DNA of 64,000 nucleotides from Triatoma infestans (GCA_011037195.1 JAAEAF010002380.1:52485-116484), one strand, 5' to 3'; positions 44,060 to 56,640 are shown, numbered from the stretch's first letter. Numbers and translations are program-made. The notes: generated by a model from the letters alone, not told the origin.

Positions 44060-46631
44060 GCTTTCCAGCTCTTCGGAACCAACAACAACAACTATTTAAT
44101 ATTTTAGTTTAAGAAAATTTTGTATTTATATGTAATTGTACTATCAGTAATTAGAGAAAGTAGTGTGAGTGATTCAAATCCGATTTTTTTTTTCAAACTT
44201 GGAATGCCAGCTGATATGTTATAAACGAATCATTGATATCTAAAACATTTTCTGATAGAATTGATTTTATGTGTTCTGAACAATGTGTTACGTTAGATTT
44301 CAAATGTTATGAGGTTTGTTCAATTGGATCGCTATCTTCTGGACTTCAATGTGATTACCTCAGCTACTATTACTTGCCATAGTTGCTGACTAACATGAAG
44401 CCCTAAGTACCTTTATGTTAGGACACCTGATTAAGCATTTCCAATTTAAATGAATTTTGTTAATTAATGTAATTGTTATAATTGCTGTTTTATCGTTTAA
44501 ATTTTCATATCACTTTTATTTTTAGATTGAATTATCTAGAATGTATTGATAAAATAACACACTTTTGATGTCTAGTATGGGTGAGCGTATGGGTTATCTT
44601 TCTTTTGTTTTTTTTAACGACAAATGAGAATTTAAACTAAACAATTTTATTATTCTATCATATTTGTTAATTCGTTAAAAAAAAAACAACAACCTTGAAT
44701 TCAGTTTCTTGATTAATTATTGGAAATAACAATAGTATAATTAATAATTGGTAATTGGCCAATAAACCAATGGCCAGATGAGGGAAGTTAAATAATTGCA
44801 ATAGAGAATGTATGAATCTTATGAACCTTTAATTGCATACTCATATTTCATATTTTTCTTATCTAATAATGTCAGCGATCACTAAATATTAAACTAAAAA
44901 AATATATAGATGTTTTAAAAATAGTAAATTAAATAATATCGTCTTTTTTTGTTTATACTTTAGATTCTTCTAGACAGATTTTTAAAGAATATATATAATA
45001 TCTACTTTGAAAGCTTGCTAATGTGAAAAAATAATTTTTTATTATAGAAAATGAATAAGAATTTTTTTAATAGAATTACATTCTTTTGATATGAAATTAA
45101 AATTTGAAAAAGCTATTACAATCATTATTATTATTATTATTATTATATACCTATATATATTTTTTTTTAATTTAAAAATTGAACTTGTCAGGTCCTACAG
45201 CTTTTAATTAAGTTTTTTATAGGTCTTATTTTGTGGGACAAAAAATTAAATTTTTTTTAAAATAATCTGATTTTTTTAATATTTTTGTCTAACATATTTC
45301 TTACCTTATTTCTTCTTTCTTATAAGAGGAAATATTATGAATGTGAGTGTGTGTGAACAATATATCTCTATAATGGATGAGTTAGGTGGAGAGAATTTGG
45401 TTCTAGTTGATGAAATAAGAAGACTGGGTTAACATTGGTTAACTATGTCTAATAATAAAGAGACACAGTCTGCCTGGACTTTACACTTGTAATGATACTG
45501 TATGATATAGTGGAAAATGGGTAATGGCACGTAGTAATTGGCCTTATGAACTCAGTAGTATGAACTATATTGAACTGTATATCTCTGGACTGTCCTTCGC
45601 TCTATATAATCTATATGTTTCTCCAATTGCAGTCCGAGAGAATGTTTGGGTTCGTTTCTCTTCTCTTTACTCTCTTTGGTTGCTGTTATATTTCAAAAAA
45701 AAACTTTTTATCCGATTTAAGTTATAATTACCTAAACTCTCATTATGATTTCCGTCAAAATCCATTAACAGGAAATGCCAGTTCACTGAATTTTTTATAT
45801 ATATATTTTTTTTTGGCTTCGTTTATTCATGAATTTCTCAAAAATGGCTCCAATAATATTCATTAAACCTCTCATCATCTTTAAACATCTAACTTCACAT
45901 ATAAATATTTTTTATCACTTTTATTGGAATGTTTCTCATAAAAATTAATTTTTGAAAAAAGTTTCTGGGAATACTGAAGGTTAGTTTTTCTTCTAGAATG
46001 CTTTTTCAATATAATATATAATTATACATCTCGATGTTGAGGTATATTAAAAGTGGCTATTAAGAGGATGAAGCGTATACAACTGTTGAAATGACCGGCC
46101 TTTTTGAAAGAAGGTATGCACTCAACATATTGTATAGCACAGCACAGCATGAGATCCTATTGACTGAGCAAAAACCAGTCAACAGCTAGAAAGTTTGAAA
46201 CAAGGAAATGAACCTTCAATTGCATACTCTAGCTTATGTGGCATGTGCAAACGACGCTGCTAGAAGAAAAGATGGATCTCAGAATACTATACTGAAGATA
46301 AAAACCGGGTGGAGTGAAGACGACCTTAGAAATGGCTAATGAAGTTCAAAAGGTATGCGCTACTTTCAATCCAGGAAATAGTTTCTAAGAGTGGAAGAAA
46401 TCTGGACTATCGACAATGTGGAAAAAAATCATTTTCCACAACTATTTGCTTTAAACCCAAACTTCCATCTTGTCTCTTGCCAATGTACTTATGTAAAAAT
46501 TAAAGTAAAACCTAGCATGTGGCAGAAGCGCACTTATTTACCTACTTCTGAACTTTTTGTCTATCTGCCACCTTTTGTTTTGTTTTGGATCTTCTCAACT
46601 TTCTCTCTCTTTGGATCTCTTGGAAAGAATT
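44060..46631. other. Unassigned AT-rich DNA
   Basis: Open frames at 45524-45866 and 46391-46633 (+) have no recognisable domain. An (ATT)n run lies at about 45125-45146. Around 46205-46260 the frame reads LAYVACANDAA, faintly like a damaged YADD region, but too weak to call. Confidence 0.45.
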
Positions 46632-47330
46632 AGATTATTATTATTATTATTATTTTAAAACTTTTTATTTATTTCAAGTGTATAAAAAAAAAAAAAAAAA
46701 AAAAAATGAACTACAATATCAATTATTATTCAAGACAACACCATGATAATTACCGTCATTGGAGCCGTTAAATAAAATAAATACTACAAAATTATAAGAA
46801 GAAAATAATTATTTCCAGAACAAAATTAATACAACTTTGGCAAAAAAGGCAAAAAATCAGAGTAAACTCAGGCAAAAAAAAAAAAAAAGTAAAAAGTTTC
46901 TTATCCATAACTTATAGAATAAATAAATTACCTGACCACAGAATAATAGATACACAAATAAATATTGGATTATAACACTAGTTTCAATAAATTTATATAA
47001 TTATTTAGGGCAATTACTGTTATAGGCAGCTTTACAATATAACTGCAATAATCGCTAATCTTTACGAATTTAACAGAGCAATCATCTCCTCTCCGGAAAG
47101 TTGCTGCTTATCAAAATATTTTGTTCTGATTTCTATTAACTTCTGAACATACGGCAATGAAATGGTAAGTCCCGATCTAGCACATCTTCATTACATAATT
47201 GGCAATAATTATTTTCGTCACAAATTTTCGTAAGGGGGGGGTTTCCTAAAATTAATGTTGCAGCTCGTGACTTTATAATCCAACGCATCTCACCGAAGTA
47301 GTGTCGCCTACCCCGAAAGATAATCAGATA
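46632..47330 (-). pseudogene. LINE family A 3' fragment, decayed
   Basis: On the minus strand, from about 47310: MRWIIKSRAATLILGNPPL, then CQLCNEDVLD and, after a frame change, YHFIAVCSEV, the family A C-terminal knuckle. An AT-rich 3' UTR follows and the copy ends in (AAT)n at 46632-46655. Confidence 0.65.
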
Positions 47331-47397
47331 TTTAACTCAATTTATACACATTTGAGCGTATAAACTGAATTTGCTCTGTGCAAGTCACACGGTTTGA

Positions 47398-47478
47398 CGA
47401 AAAACATCAACTGATGATGGGCCCGAAATCAGTCAATGAACACAAAATAGAAGCTGGCTATCATGAAAAATATCTCTA
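47398..47478 (+). repeat. Single-arm copy of the 43.8-44.1 kb hairpin repeat
   Basis: CTGATGA (47411-47417), CCGAAATCAGTC, then CAAAATAGAAGC and AATATCTCT align with the right arm of 43974-44058. No second arm was found. Confidence 0.6.
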
Positions 47479-47479
47479 A

Positions 47480-49424
47480 TATTAATTTTTGATGTTCATT
47501 AAAAGATTAAAACTGAATTTTTTTTTTTTTTTAATAAAAGCATTCCATTTTTTTGATGAAGTTTTAACCAACTTTTTAACTCAATTAAATTTCCGGCTAT
47601 TGTTTAAATTAGCAGATAATTTTTAACTAAATCAAACTAAATAAATTTTAAACTAATTAATTAATAAAAAAAAAAAAATACTGAAATTCTAATAAAAAAA
47701 TTAAATTTGAAAGAAATTAAATTTATTATTTTTATACCCAGTACAACAAATTTATATAATAATATATTATTTTGAAAGAACATAATGAAAAATATATAAG
47801 AATATATTATATAAAGTGTATTTGTAATTAATGCAAAATAGTAGTGATAATAAATTTACCTTCTATAAAAAAGTTGTGTCATGACTGATGGGACATATAT
47901 GGGGGGCAAATTGATATGAAAAATTGTATAGTAAATCGTTTAATAAAGTGACACCATTTTTTATGTTAATGGAAAAATTTTCATATATTGTTTTTCAGTA
48001 TAATATTATTACATATAGATGTTTTTTGTATTTGTTATATTACCACAATGATTATTATTATTATTATTATTATTATTATTGAACTATTATGATTTCTTAA
48101 GCCGGAACTTAGACTGCTATCTTCGTAGTTATAAGCGTATCACTTTTACTTGAATAACATTTCTGGAAGATATTATTTTATAGAATTTTGAAGAGTTTGT
48201 AAAAGTTAGTTTTCAAATGTTCTTGAGGTCTGTTCAGTTTTATTAACTCTATCTACTGAATAATCAATTTAATACTACTTGTCAAGGATGCTAATCAACC
48301 TGTATCTCTAACATATCTATCTATATTTATGTTAGTGAACATGAGCAAAAATTGCAAGTTGTTTTATTGCAGAAGACAAAGTCTTATTGAGTGTTTCATA
48401 CCATATTTTTTCTTACTTTCTTTTAGCTGAGCTGAAAAATACCGTGATTTCAGCAGCACAGTAATTTTAAACAGTAATATGACTATCACTTTGAGGTGTA
48501 TGCAATCAATATTTGATCCCAATGAACTCCCTTCCAATTCATCGTTTCACATTTTTTTTTTTTTTTTTTTCAGCCATACTGTCACATTATTTGACAGTTC
48601 ATCGTGCAATTCATCGCGTAAATTTAGAAACATTTATTAATTTTTTATATGATACTGCAAAAAATTGTCTAATTCGAACAATAACTTTAAAAATATTTCA
48701 AAGATATAATATGTGATTTTTTTCAATCCAGGCCGCAAAGCGGATGGTTTCAAAACTTTTGAGAAGGCGAATATCTTAAAACGTGAAAGTAGCACGTCTT
48801 CTGAATAACCTTCTTGGTATCTTTTGATTCAAAAGTTCTGACTGAAACTCTAGAAGTGAATCCTTTTTTGCAAACTTTCAACTAAATCATACTCTATGTA
48901 TATATAAACCACCACCAACGGATAGTTTCTTTTAAAAATGAAAGTTGAAAATGCACTTTGAAATGCAAATTATTTACTTTATGTACGTGTTTTCTTTCAT
49001 GTGAAATTATTCAATTTTTTTAAGAAAGTTTGACAAAAAAAAGTAGGGCAGTATTAGGAATCTGGTTAATTGTATAACAATAATTAATTATTGTTTATAA
49101 TTAACGATAGTCACTGTCTACAATTTCCTCACTCAATTAATCACAATATATTAGACGATTCTATCGTCTATATAATATTAGTAAGAATTGAATGTCTTAT
49201 CAAAATTCCAAAGTTTTAGAAAATTGGTTTACCGGAAGTATAATTGTTTTTGCCTAATAATTTTTCGAAGGCACATACGTACTATGTTCGTTTTCAGTTA
49301 CGTGTGAAATTTCTTAGTGGGTAATATCCATAGAAATACATAAATAAATAAATCAGTACTGTGTAAATTACAATAAGAGCATCTCGTGTAAGAGTTCACA
49401 CCAGATTTTTTTTTGTTTCTTTTA
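47480..49424. other. Unassigned AT-rich DNA
   Basis: An (ATT)n microsatellite lies at 48052-48079. No gene or transposon was recognised. Confidence 0.5.
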
Positions 49425-49522
49425 ATTTAAGGCCCTCAGCATCTATGGTCATTTGCGCCCAGAGCCGTCTCAGAGCACTGCCGGCTTCCGGACAGTGTTC
49501 TCTCGTTACAGACAACACTGCC
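49425..49522 (-). repeat. SINE-1, 3' part of a split copy
   Basis: Matches the 3' half of 42623-42879 up to GACAACACTG. The missing 5' half continues at 50483, so about 960 bp interrupt the SINE. Confidence 0.75.
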
Positions 49523-49559
49523 TGTAATAGCATCCGAAGAGAGGGATCTAAAGCAGAGA

Positions 49560-50058
49560 GAGAAAGAAAGAAAGATAAATTTATTATGCTCTGGGACTTA
49601 TGTCCCTTCAGACAACAAATAAAAGTTACAATGTTAAAAATATTTTCTCTGATCTGAGAGACTAAACTGAAATAAACTCTTAATAACTATTTACATTCAT
49701 AATTTTGTATAAAATATGTACATATATAAAAATAACAAATAATAATAAATTAATAAAATAATAATTAATAAAATAAAAATAATAATAGTAATAATAATTA
49801 TTAATATAATATAAAACAAAAACAAAAAAATAACTTCTATATACAAACTTAAAAATCTCCTTTGTACAGTTCAAACAAAGGATTGTAATAGAAAAACTTA
49901 AAACTAGGCAGTGATTTCTTGTTGGTCAAGTCAGTAGGTAAGTCGTTCCAAAGTCTACTGGCAGCAACAGTAAAAGAGTTTTGATACGTTACAGTCCTAT
50001 GTGGTTGTATGTAAAGTCTGGAATGGACAAAGAAGTCATTGGATTTAGTTGAAACTAT
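49560..50058 (-). pseudogene. Jockey-like LINE 3' fragment nested in the SINE
   Basis: On the minus strand about 70 codons (49849-50058) read NDFFVHSRLYIQPHRTVTY, then SFTVAASRLWNDLPTDL and FKFFYYNPLFELYKGDF, stop: the C-terminal end of jockey-type ORF2 (the SRLWNDLP block is characteristic). An AT-rich 3' UTR follows, with a (TTTC)n-like end at about 49562-49576. Everything upstream of the last ~70 codons is missing. Confidence 0.7.
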
Positions 50059-50144
50059 TTAAAAAAATATATATATATATAAAAACTGGTAACATATGAC
50101 AGTAACTTTTAAAAGAATATTGAAAAAGGAAATGTTAACTTCAG

Positions 50145-50149
<5 letters not shown>
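50046..50149 (+). repeat. 100-bp direct repeat, copy 1
   Basis: Matches 50963-51063 with a few differences and a shorter (TA)n in the second copy; blocks GGTAACATATGA and GGAAATGTTAACTTCAGAAA are identical. The copies lie 0.9 kb apart in the same orientation. Confidence 0.85.
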
Positions 50150-50176
<27 letters not shown>

Positions 50177-50480
50177 TACAAAATTGAGAGTCTCACCCGC
50201 TACTTAGGCTAGACTAGAGTGGGAGAATCTGTTTAAATACAGCAGCGCCTAGCCCTATGGAGCAGTCTTTAGACAGTTTATACAGCATTTATAATGCGTC
50301 AGCAACCAACCACTACCTTTCTCTTTACACTCTCTAAATCTCTCGCTACCTAATTTCTATTTACGTGTAAAGTCCTGTTAGTTACTATCCTGGTAGTGTT
50401 ACCATCTCATTATACAGTGTTCAACATTAATTCCAGTTTATTTCTTGTTATAAACCCAATTCTCTCCTTCTCATACCCAT
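50150..50480 (+). repeat. (GA)n run and LTR-like segment
   Basis: A (GA)n run of about 28 bp is followed by GACTAGAGTGGGAGAATCTG and a TTTAAATA box, resembling in plus orientation the conserved block and TATA box of the LTR-like copies at 27279-27601 and 33587-33871. The remainder to 50480 does not obviously match them. Confidence 0.4.
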
Positions 50481-50482
50481 TA

Positions 50483-50597
50483 TACTCCCCATCACTGGTC
50501 AGTGAGCAGTAGTGGCTCCTAGGAAGAGAAAACCTAAGGGTAGCATGGCTGGACTCAAGCCTAGTCCAGTGGCTAACACTGAGCTAATCCCCTCCCT
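50483..50597 (-). repeat. SINE-1, 5' (tRNA-like) part of the split copy
   Basis: Matches the head half of 42623-42879 in the same orientation, beginning exactly where 49425-49522 stops, with the TTAGCTCAGTGTTAGCCACT head at the right end. Confidence 0.75.
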
Positions 50598-50962
50598 ACA
50601 CCAGATTTTTAATATTGGTTTTAAGTAATTATTACTAACTGCATAATGTAATATTGTTTTGTTCTCTATGTATTTTAGAAACCTTGAAAAATACTGAACG
50701 TTCTGTAGACGTTTTTTTCACAATTAATGTCCGAAGTTTATAAATCATAATTTATCATCAATTGTCAAAAAATTAATTTTTAATAACCATAATATTAGAT
50801 TTATTAAAGAGAGAAGAAATAATCTATATTTATGCATTTGTGAACTTCAGGAAAGAATATTTATTTGATAATAGGGTAAAGTGCCATTTTTACACATTCG
50901 AGTTCAGGTTTACCCATATGAGCGCAAGTGAGTTGTAAAAAGAATTTTACACTCGTATTAAA

Positions 50963-51063
50963 TAGTTGAAACTATTTAAAAAAAATATATATATAAAAAC
51001 TGGTAACATATGACTGTAACTTTTAAAAGAATATTGAAGAAGGAAATGTTAACTTCAGAAATG
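50963..51063 (+). repeat. 100-bp direct repeat, copy 2
   Basis: Second copy of 50046-50149. Confidence 0.85.
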
Positions 51064-51179
51064 TTATTGTAGTTCATTAGGTTTAAAACAAATTATATTA
51101 TAATTTCGATATTTAATTTATGGTTCAATTGGTGTTAAAATATTGAAACAAATGTTTAATTTAAGAACTTCTACTTTAT

Positions 51180-52240
51180 TTTAAGCATCAAACGAAAAGA
51201 ACTTTATAAAGCACTCTTGGAAATGAATATAGCCCCAAAGTTAATACGCCTAATCCAAATGACAATAAAAGATTCGCGTCGTTGCGTACGTATACAGGGA
51301 GGGCTGTCTCCTGAATTTCATGTGAATAAAGGGTTAAGACAAGGAGACGCATTATCATGCTGGCTCTTCAATTTAGCCCTAGAAAAGTTAGTGCGAGACG
51401 CAAACATACAGGTAAGCGGCACAATTTTTCATAAGTCCATACAGATCTTAGCTTATGCTGATGTTGTGGATATCGCAGGACCTTTGACGATATGAAAAAC
51501 GCGTTTTTAAATCTAAACCGAGCTGCCAAGATGTTGGCACTTGTGGTAAATGAAACCCAAACAAAATATTATCCGAGGGGGGGGGGGGTATTAACACTGG
51601 ACGCAGGAGATACGTGTCAATAGACAGTTACAAGTTTGAGAGTTTAGACAAGTTTATCTATTTAGGGTCTCTTGTTTCTAGAGATAATGAAGTCAGTCTA
51701 GAAATTAAAAGAAGATTGTTGCTGGCTAATAGGTGCTATTTTGGGCTCAGTAATCTTATGAAGAGCCACCTAGTAGCGAGGGCTACAAATATAGTTCTCT
51801 AGAAAACACTTCTCCGTCCTTCCTTATCTATGGCTCTGAGACGTGGGTCACCACAAAATCTGATAAAAATCTCTGGTAGCCTGTGAGAGGAAAATCCTTT
51901 GCAGAATTTATGGCCCAGTGAAAGAAGATACAACTTGGCGAAGGCGCACAAATTAAGATTCTAAGTCTGATGTTATGCAAACAATAAAGCTGGGCAGATT
52001 AAGATGGGCAGGACATGTTCATAGGATGGATTGTACTGAGGTTTCAAAAAAAGATTTTCACTATAGAGTGGGTAGGCCTAGGCTGCGTTGGGTGGATGGC
52101 TTGACAGAGGATGCCAGAATTATGCTTGACTTCCGGAACTGGAAAGCTGCTGCAATGAATCGGGACAAGTGGCGTAAGAGCATCGAGGAGGCCAAGGCTT
52201 ACTAATGGGCTATAGCGCCAGTCATGATGATGACTTTATT
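51180..52240 (+). pseudogene. RTE-like LINE ORF2: palm and C-terminal region
   Basis: Order of blocks: LIRLIQMTIKDSRRCVRIQG, FHVNKGLRQGDALSCWLFNL (the RQGD block), ILAYADVVDIAG (YADD mutated to YADV), a frame change, FIYLGSLVSRDNEVSLEIKR, LLLANRCYFGL, then LGRLRWAGHVHRMD and VGRPRLRWVDGLTEDARIML, ending KWRKSIEEAKAY. This is the RTE-like endonuclease-reverse transcriptase order. Mutation of the catalytic Asp and several stops show it is dead. A 12-G run (about 51577-51588) interrupts it. The 3' end has ATGATGATGA, the usual short tail. The endonuclease domain is missing. Confidence 0.85.
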
Positions 52241-52539
52241 TTAATGTTATTAATAGATTTTAAGCAATTTCATCAAAATATTAAATATTGTTTAATTGAA
52301 AAGTGTTAATACTGTTTACTTTTTGTCTCTACAGTCATTGATTTTAGTGGAATAATAGCCACATTATTCAAAATGTCGTCAGACAAAACTAATTTTATAA
52401 AATTCCATCATCTTCTTAATTTGAATATCATTAAAGGATATACTTGAGAATGATTTTATGTAAATTTGCTTAATTGGTCTCGCTATATACTCCTATATTT
52501 GTTTTCAACCAATTTCAAATCTTCATGAAAATAATTACT
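52241..52539. other. Unassigned AT-rich DNA
   Basis: Nothing recognised between the RTE-like and family A LINEs. Confidence 0.5.
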
Positions 52540-52649
52540 TCAAAAAAAGGCTGAAAGGGTGATTTTATGTGAGAATAAATACGTACGGCGCTGATGTTAG
52601 CTGACCCGCAAGACATGTAAGTAATGCGTCCGTTGGTAAATTAAAACAG

Positions 52650-54060
52650 GTTAATGATGTTAAAGATTTCTGGAAGTTAGTACGTCATTTCAAAAGAGAA
52701 AAATTATGTTCTGGATATTTGAATTTTCCCTATTGTCTGGACTGATTATTTCTAGAATTTATTGAATACTTCGGTGAGAGCTTCACATATTGTCTATGCC
52801 GAACCATATATAATTAATGATCTTTTAGATGCTCCCTTCTCACAAACAGAGTTAATAGCGTTCTTGAATAGAGCAAAAAATAATAAATCACCGGGCACTG
52901 GCAGAATTTGCTACGAAATTTTTAAGAACTGTCCAGAGAGTTTTCTTAAAATGCTAACTGTTAATTCTAATGGTATTTACCTGAATGTTAATATACCAAA
53001 CAGTTTTAAAGAAGCAATCATATTTTCTGTTCACAAAAAAGGTGCATTAAATCATGTATCGAACTACAAGAGAATCTCTTTTTCTAATACAATCGGGAAA
53101 CTGTTTACATGATTATTATTGTTGGGCCGAATTACGGTATGGGAGAATGTATGAATGTGTTGGGCGAATTCCAGGCGGGGTTCAGAAGGTCTTATTCAAC
53201 AGTCGGCAATATTATCAGCTTGATGAGTATTGTGAAGATTAAATTGAGCACTAAAAACAGAAATTCTTTGCTTTCTTTGTTGACCTGTTCGCCGCTTTTG
53301 ATAGAATTGGACGTCACACCTTGTTCTATAAACTTTTACATCTCGGTATGTCCAGTAGGATGGTGAACATAATAAGAAATTTGTATGCGGATAGTTCGGC
53401 GTCAGTGTGGTGCCACCAGGGCTTGTCTGAATCCTTTAAGACATCTATGGGCGTTAAGCATGGTTGCCTGCTGAGCCCGATATTAGTCGTATTATTTATT
53501 AATGAGTGATTGAGTATTTAGATGGGGGGGATTAATATGAGCGGTACCCGCATTAAGGCGTTAGCTTATGCGGATGATTTAGTTTTGCTAGCATCGGATA
53601 AGCTTACGCTCCAAAAAATGATAGATTCCCTTGCGGAATATTGAGATGTCTGGAATTTGCTAATAAACTTAGCAGGCAATTAATTTTAATTCTAAAATTG
53701 TAGTTTTCAGAAATGGAGGCCGGCCGGGTAGAAGAGAAAATTGGTATTATAAAGCTAATAAAATAAAAGTTGTGAATACATACAAATATCTTGAGAATAC
53801 CTTATTTGCCAAACTTTCTCTAGAGCAGCACTTTATAGAAAAATATAGAACATTCTAAATTTGCTATAAACTCCTTCCATAAATTAATTAATAATAGAAA
53901 TATTTCTTTCCCCTCCAAATTAAAGGTTTTTAATGCAGTGTCCCGTTCTATACTTTGGGGTTGCATAAGTAAACTAAAAATTTGGGGCTACCATAAGTAC
54001 AACAAGGTCGAAATCCCAATGAAATTTTTTATAAAAAAAATGTTTTAATTTACCCAGATA
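52650..54060 (+). pseudogene. LINE family A reverse transcriptase
   Basis: Reverse transcriptase of a non-LTR element. Blocks in order across shifting frames: VNDVKDFWKLVRHFKREKLC (about 52655), LNRAKNNKSPGTGRICYEIF, FKEAIIFSVHKKGALNHVSN, FQAGFRRSYSTVGNIISLM, FFVDLFAAFDRIGRHTL (first catalytic Asp), GVKHGCLLSPILVVLFINE, KALAYADDLVLLASD (YADD intact, about 53553-53597), then thumb sequence to the transposon insertion. About six frameshifts or stops break it. It defines the catalytic part of family A, which other copies lack. Confidence 0.85.
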
Positions 54061-54078
54061 CACGCCGGTTTCAATATA

Positions 54079-55707
54079 CAGTGGCTCAAAGTGAAAATGA
54101 TACATTTAAACGAATCAGTCTCAATTTTATATTTATGTTAACTATTTAAGCAGGGGAAAGTAGCAATTACATTAATACTCAAGCATTGTAATTACTTTTG
54201 ATAAGCCAAAGAAGTAAAAAAAAAAAGTTTATATCAGCATATACAACAAATTAAAATAAATACTGCAAAATTAGGTCAAAATGAAAATGGTACACATTCT
54301 TTTATTATTTAATTATTTTTTTCTCTAATACTTTATAGGTAAGTCTTTGTACGCAATTACTTCATGGAAACGTTTTGGGATGGAATTCACAAGCTTTTTC
54401 GTGTAGTCCGGTGAAATTTTATCCTATTGTTCTTGCAAAATCCTTTGAAGAATTCCTGTATTCGATATTTCGTGTTTCCATATTTCTGTCTCTAGTTTAG
54501 CCCAAAGATTCTCTATCATGTTAAGATCTGGTGATTGAGGAGGTGTTTTTAGAATGATAGGACAATTGAGCGTTAACCATTCTTGGACTAAATGTGCTGT
54601 GTGCTTCGGATCATTGTCTTGATAAAACACAAAATTGTCTTTAACATTTAATTCTTCAGTACTTGCCAAATTTTTACGCAGAATGTCTATGCACTTGTGC
54701 TTGTTCATAATTCCTTCAATGAAGTGCAAATTACCTGTCCCAGCTACTAACATACATCCCTCAAACCATTATCCCACCACCTCCATGTTTTATAATGGGC
54801 CTAAGATTCTTTTAATTCTTCTTCTGGCTTTCTCCACACGTAACCACGGCCATCTAACCCGAAGATGTTAAATTTAGATGAATAAAGCTCTATCCCAGAA
54901 GGTAGAATCTTTTTTTGAGTACTCTTCCGCAAAATGCACTATGACTTTTTGATTTTTTTTTTACTGATGAAAGGTTTCTTTCTAGCAACTCTTCCATGAA
55001 ATTTTTTTTTTTCTTAGAACGATCGTTACTGTCTCCGGGTGGACTTTCTTATGCAAATATTTTTTTTCAATTTCACCAGCAAGTTTCGGGGCACTTAATC
55101 TGGGATTTTTCTTAATTTGTTGTAAAATCCATCTTTCATCAGCAGCCGTTAAAATTTTTTTGGGACTTGCTCTAGTTTTTTTGTGAATCGTTTTATATCT
55201 TTTGTACCGTTCAATGATGTGTTGCACTGTCGAATAACTTTTCTGGATCATTTGAGCAATTTCTCTTATTGACTTTTCTTTTCTGATAAGGAGAAACTAT
55301 CAGCTCGCGCTCTTTTAATGTTGTGTGTGCACCCATTTAAAAATAAAGTACTGAACTGCACAGCAGAACTTACTATATATAACTTAATACCTCTTTTTAA
55401 GTCAACAATAACAAGTGACAGTCAAACAAAAGGATAAACTGTACAAAGGTCAATGTAGTATATATGTACATGGTAAACATGAAGCTGTATCGATTTCACT
55501 TTGAGTATATTTCTGTTAAAATCAATTTATTTGCCTTTTAGTTAATAAATACTTTTGCCAATTAATATTATTTTATTTAGTGGTATTCTAGTACAGAACT
55601 ATTTGTCATTTATGACACATATTTTCTGTACATACCACCTCTGAAAGTTTCTATTACATATTTAAAAATTTTAGTACTAGGTGTATCATTTTCACTTGGA
55701 GCCACTG
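54079..55707 (-). mobile_element. Tc1-like transposon with TA target-site duplication
   Basis: Termini CAGTGGCTCAAAGTGAAAAT (54079) and its counterpart at 55707 form inverted repeats of at least 26 bp with one mismatch, flanked by TA on both sides (54077-54078, 55708-55709). Length is 1629 bp, in the normal range for Tc1-like elements. It sits inside a LINE coding region. Confidence 0.92.
54424..55336 (-). pseudogene. Tc1-like transposase (DD34E), frameshifted
   Basis: Cut-and-paste transposase. On the minus strand the ATG at 55334-55336 begins MGAHTTLKERELIV. A frame change leads to the paired-like DNA-binding region (IQKSYSTVQHIIERYKRYKT, RILQQIKKNPRLSAPKLAGEI-type, open at 54982-55251). 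The region of the first Asp (about 54870) is decayed. The last open part (54424-54753) holds FYQDNDPKHTAHLVQEWL (second Asp) and SPDLNMIENLW (Glu), 34-residue-type spacing. At least three frameshifts make it inactive. Confidence 0.88.
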
Positions 55708-56340
55708 TATATTTAGAGACAAATCTTTCTCCAACGTAAATTTATACATTTAAATTATATTTAAATTACATAAAAAGGTGCTTAAATCTGCCAGCTTCCA
55801 GATATTCTTACGCTCTTGCGAGGGAAATAATAAACAAAGGAATTTTCTGGCACAAGGAAGTGCAGGATATTTGTAATAAATGTAATCTGAATATGCAAGA
55901 TGTAATCAGTGTTAAAATAAAGACATCTCATGTCTATTTAAAGCTAAGTATTAAGGATGAGTATAGGACAAAAATCAGCAAGCAGTGTAAGGTATAAACT
56001 GTATAAAGAATTATACGTGGGCAACTATTATATCTATAATCCAAATTAGATGGTAACTCCATTAGTTGGCTTTTCAAAATAAGAGGTGAGCTGTTATACC
56101 TTAATAAGTACAGTTTTACCGATCAGATGTCAAATTATGCTCAGTCTGTAACAGAAACGAGAAAGAATATGTCTTTCATTTTACAACCATATGACCTATT
56201 TTAAAAGAATTCCGCTTGAAATATATTAAGAAAAGTTCATTAACATACGATGAATTTAAAAACTTATTAAATGGAAAAAGACTGGGGCTGTCTAGTGAAG
56301 TATACTATGATATCATGGAAGTATAGATATTCTTTGGTGC
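55708..56340 (+). pseudogene. LINE family A ORF2 C-terminal part, right of the Tc1 insertion
   Basis: Across frames: YSYALAREIINKGIFWHKEV, VISVKIKTSHVYLKLSIKDE, NSISWLFKIRGELLYLNKYS and LCSVCNRNEKEYVFHF (knuckle at about 56135-56180; the last Cys is replaced), then LKEFRLKYIKKSSLTYDEF. It aligns with the 39254-39865 and 29808-30143 copies. Confidence 0.8.
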
Positions 56341-56640
56341 AGGAATTCAATTACTAATAAATATAGAGTTGGGAATATAATTATTTTCCTGTTTTGTTTG
56401 CTTGGTACAAATAAGTCTGTTGTAAAATCATTTATTAATTGTATAATTATAGCTATTATTTAAGTTCAGTTTATCTTTTTGTTTAATTTGTGCTATTTTG
56501 ATTAAAAATAAAACGACAACCCCCTCAGACGGCCAAGGGACCAGTGAAGTTTGTCTGGAAAAAACCGAAGGATTGAATTTTTATCTGTTTATATTTCTAT
56601 TTTGAATAAAGACTATTTTTTTTTTTTTTTTTTTTTTTTT

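Larger units (their letters stand above)
52540..56640 (+). mobile_element. Longest LINE family A copy, split by a Tc1-like element
   Basis: The left part is 52540-54078 and the right part 55708-56640; removing the transposon at 54079-55707 restores a continuous coding order. The right part begins with sequence equivalent to MLYLET at 39254 in another copy. The 3' UTR carries CCCCCTCAGACGGCCA (56520-56535) and the copy ends AATAAAGACTA plus about 25 T. It is 5'-truncated: no endonuclease is seen. Confidence 0.85.

Noticed and set aside
46205..46260. LAYVACANDAA as a damaged YADD block
   Set aside because: No other reverse-transcriptase block in correct order around it.
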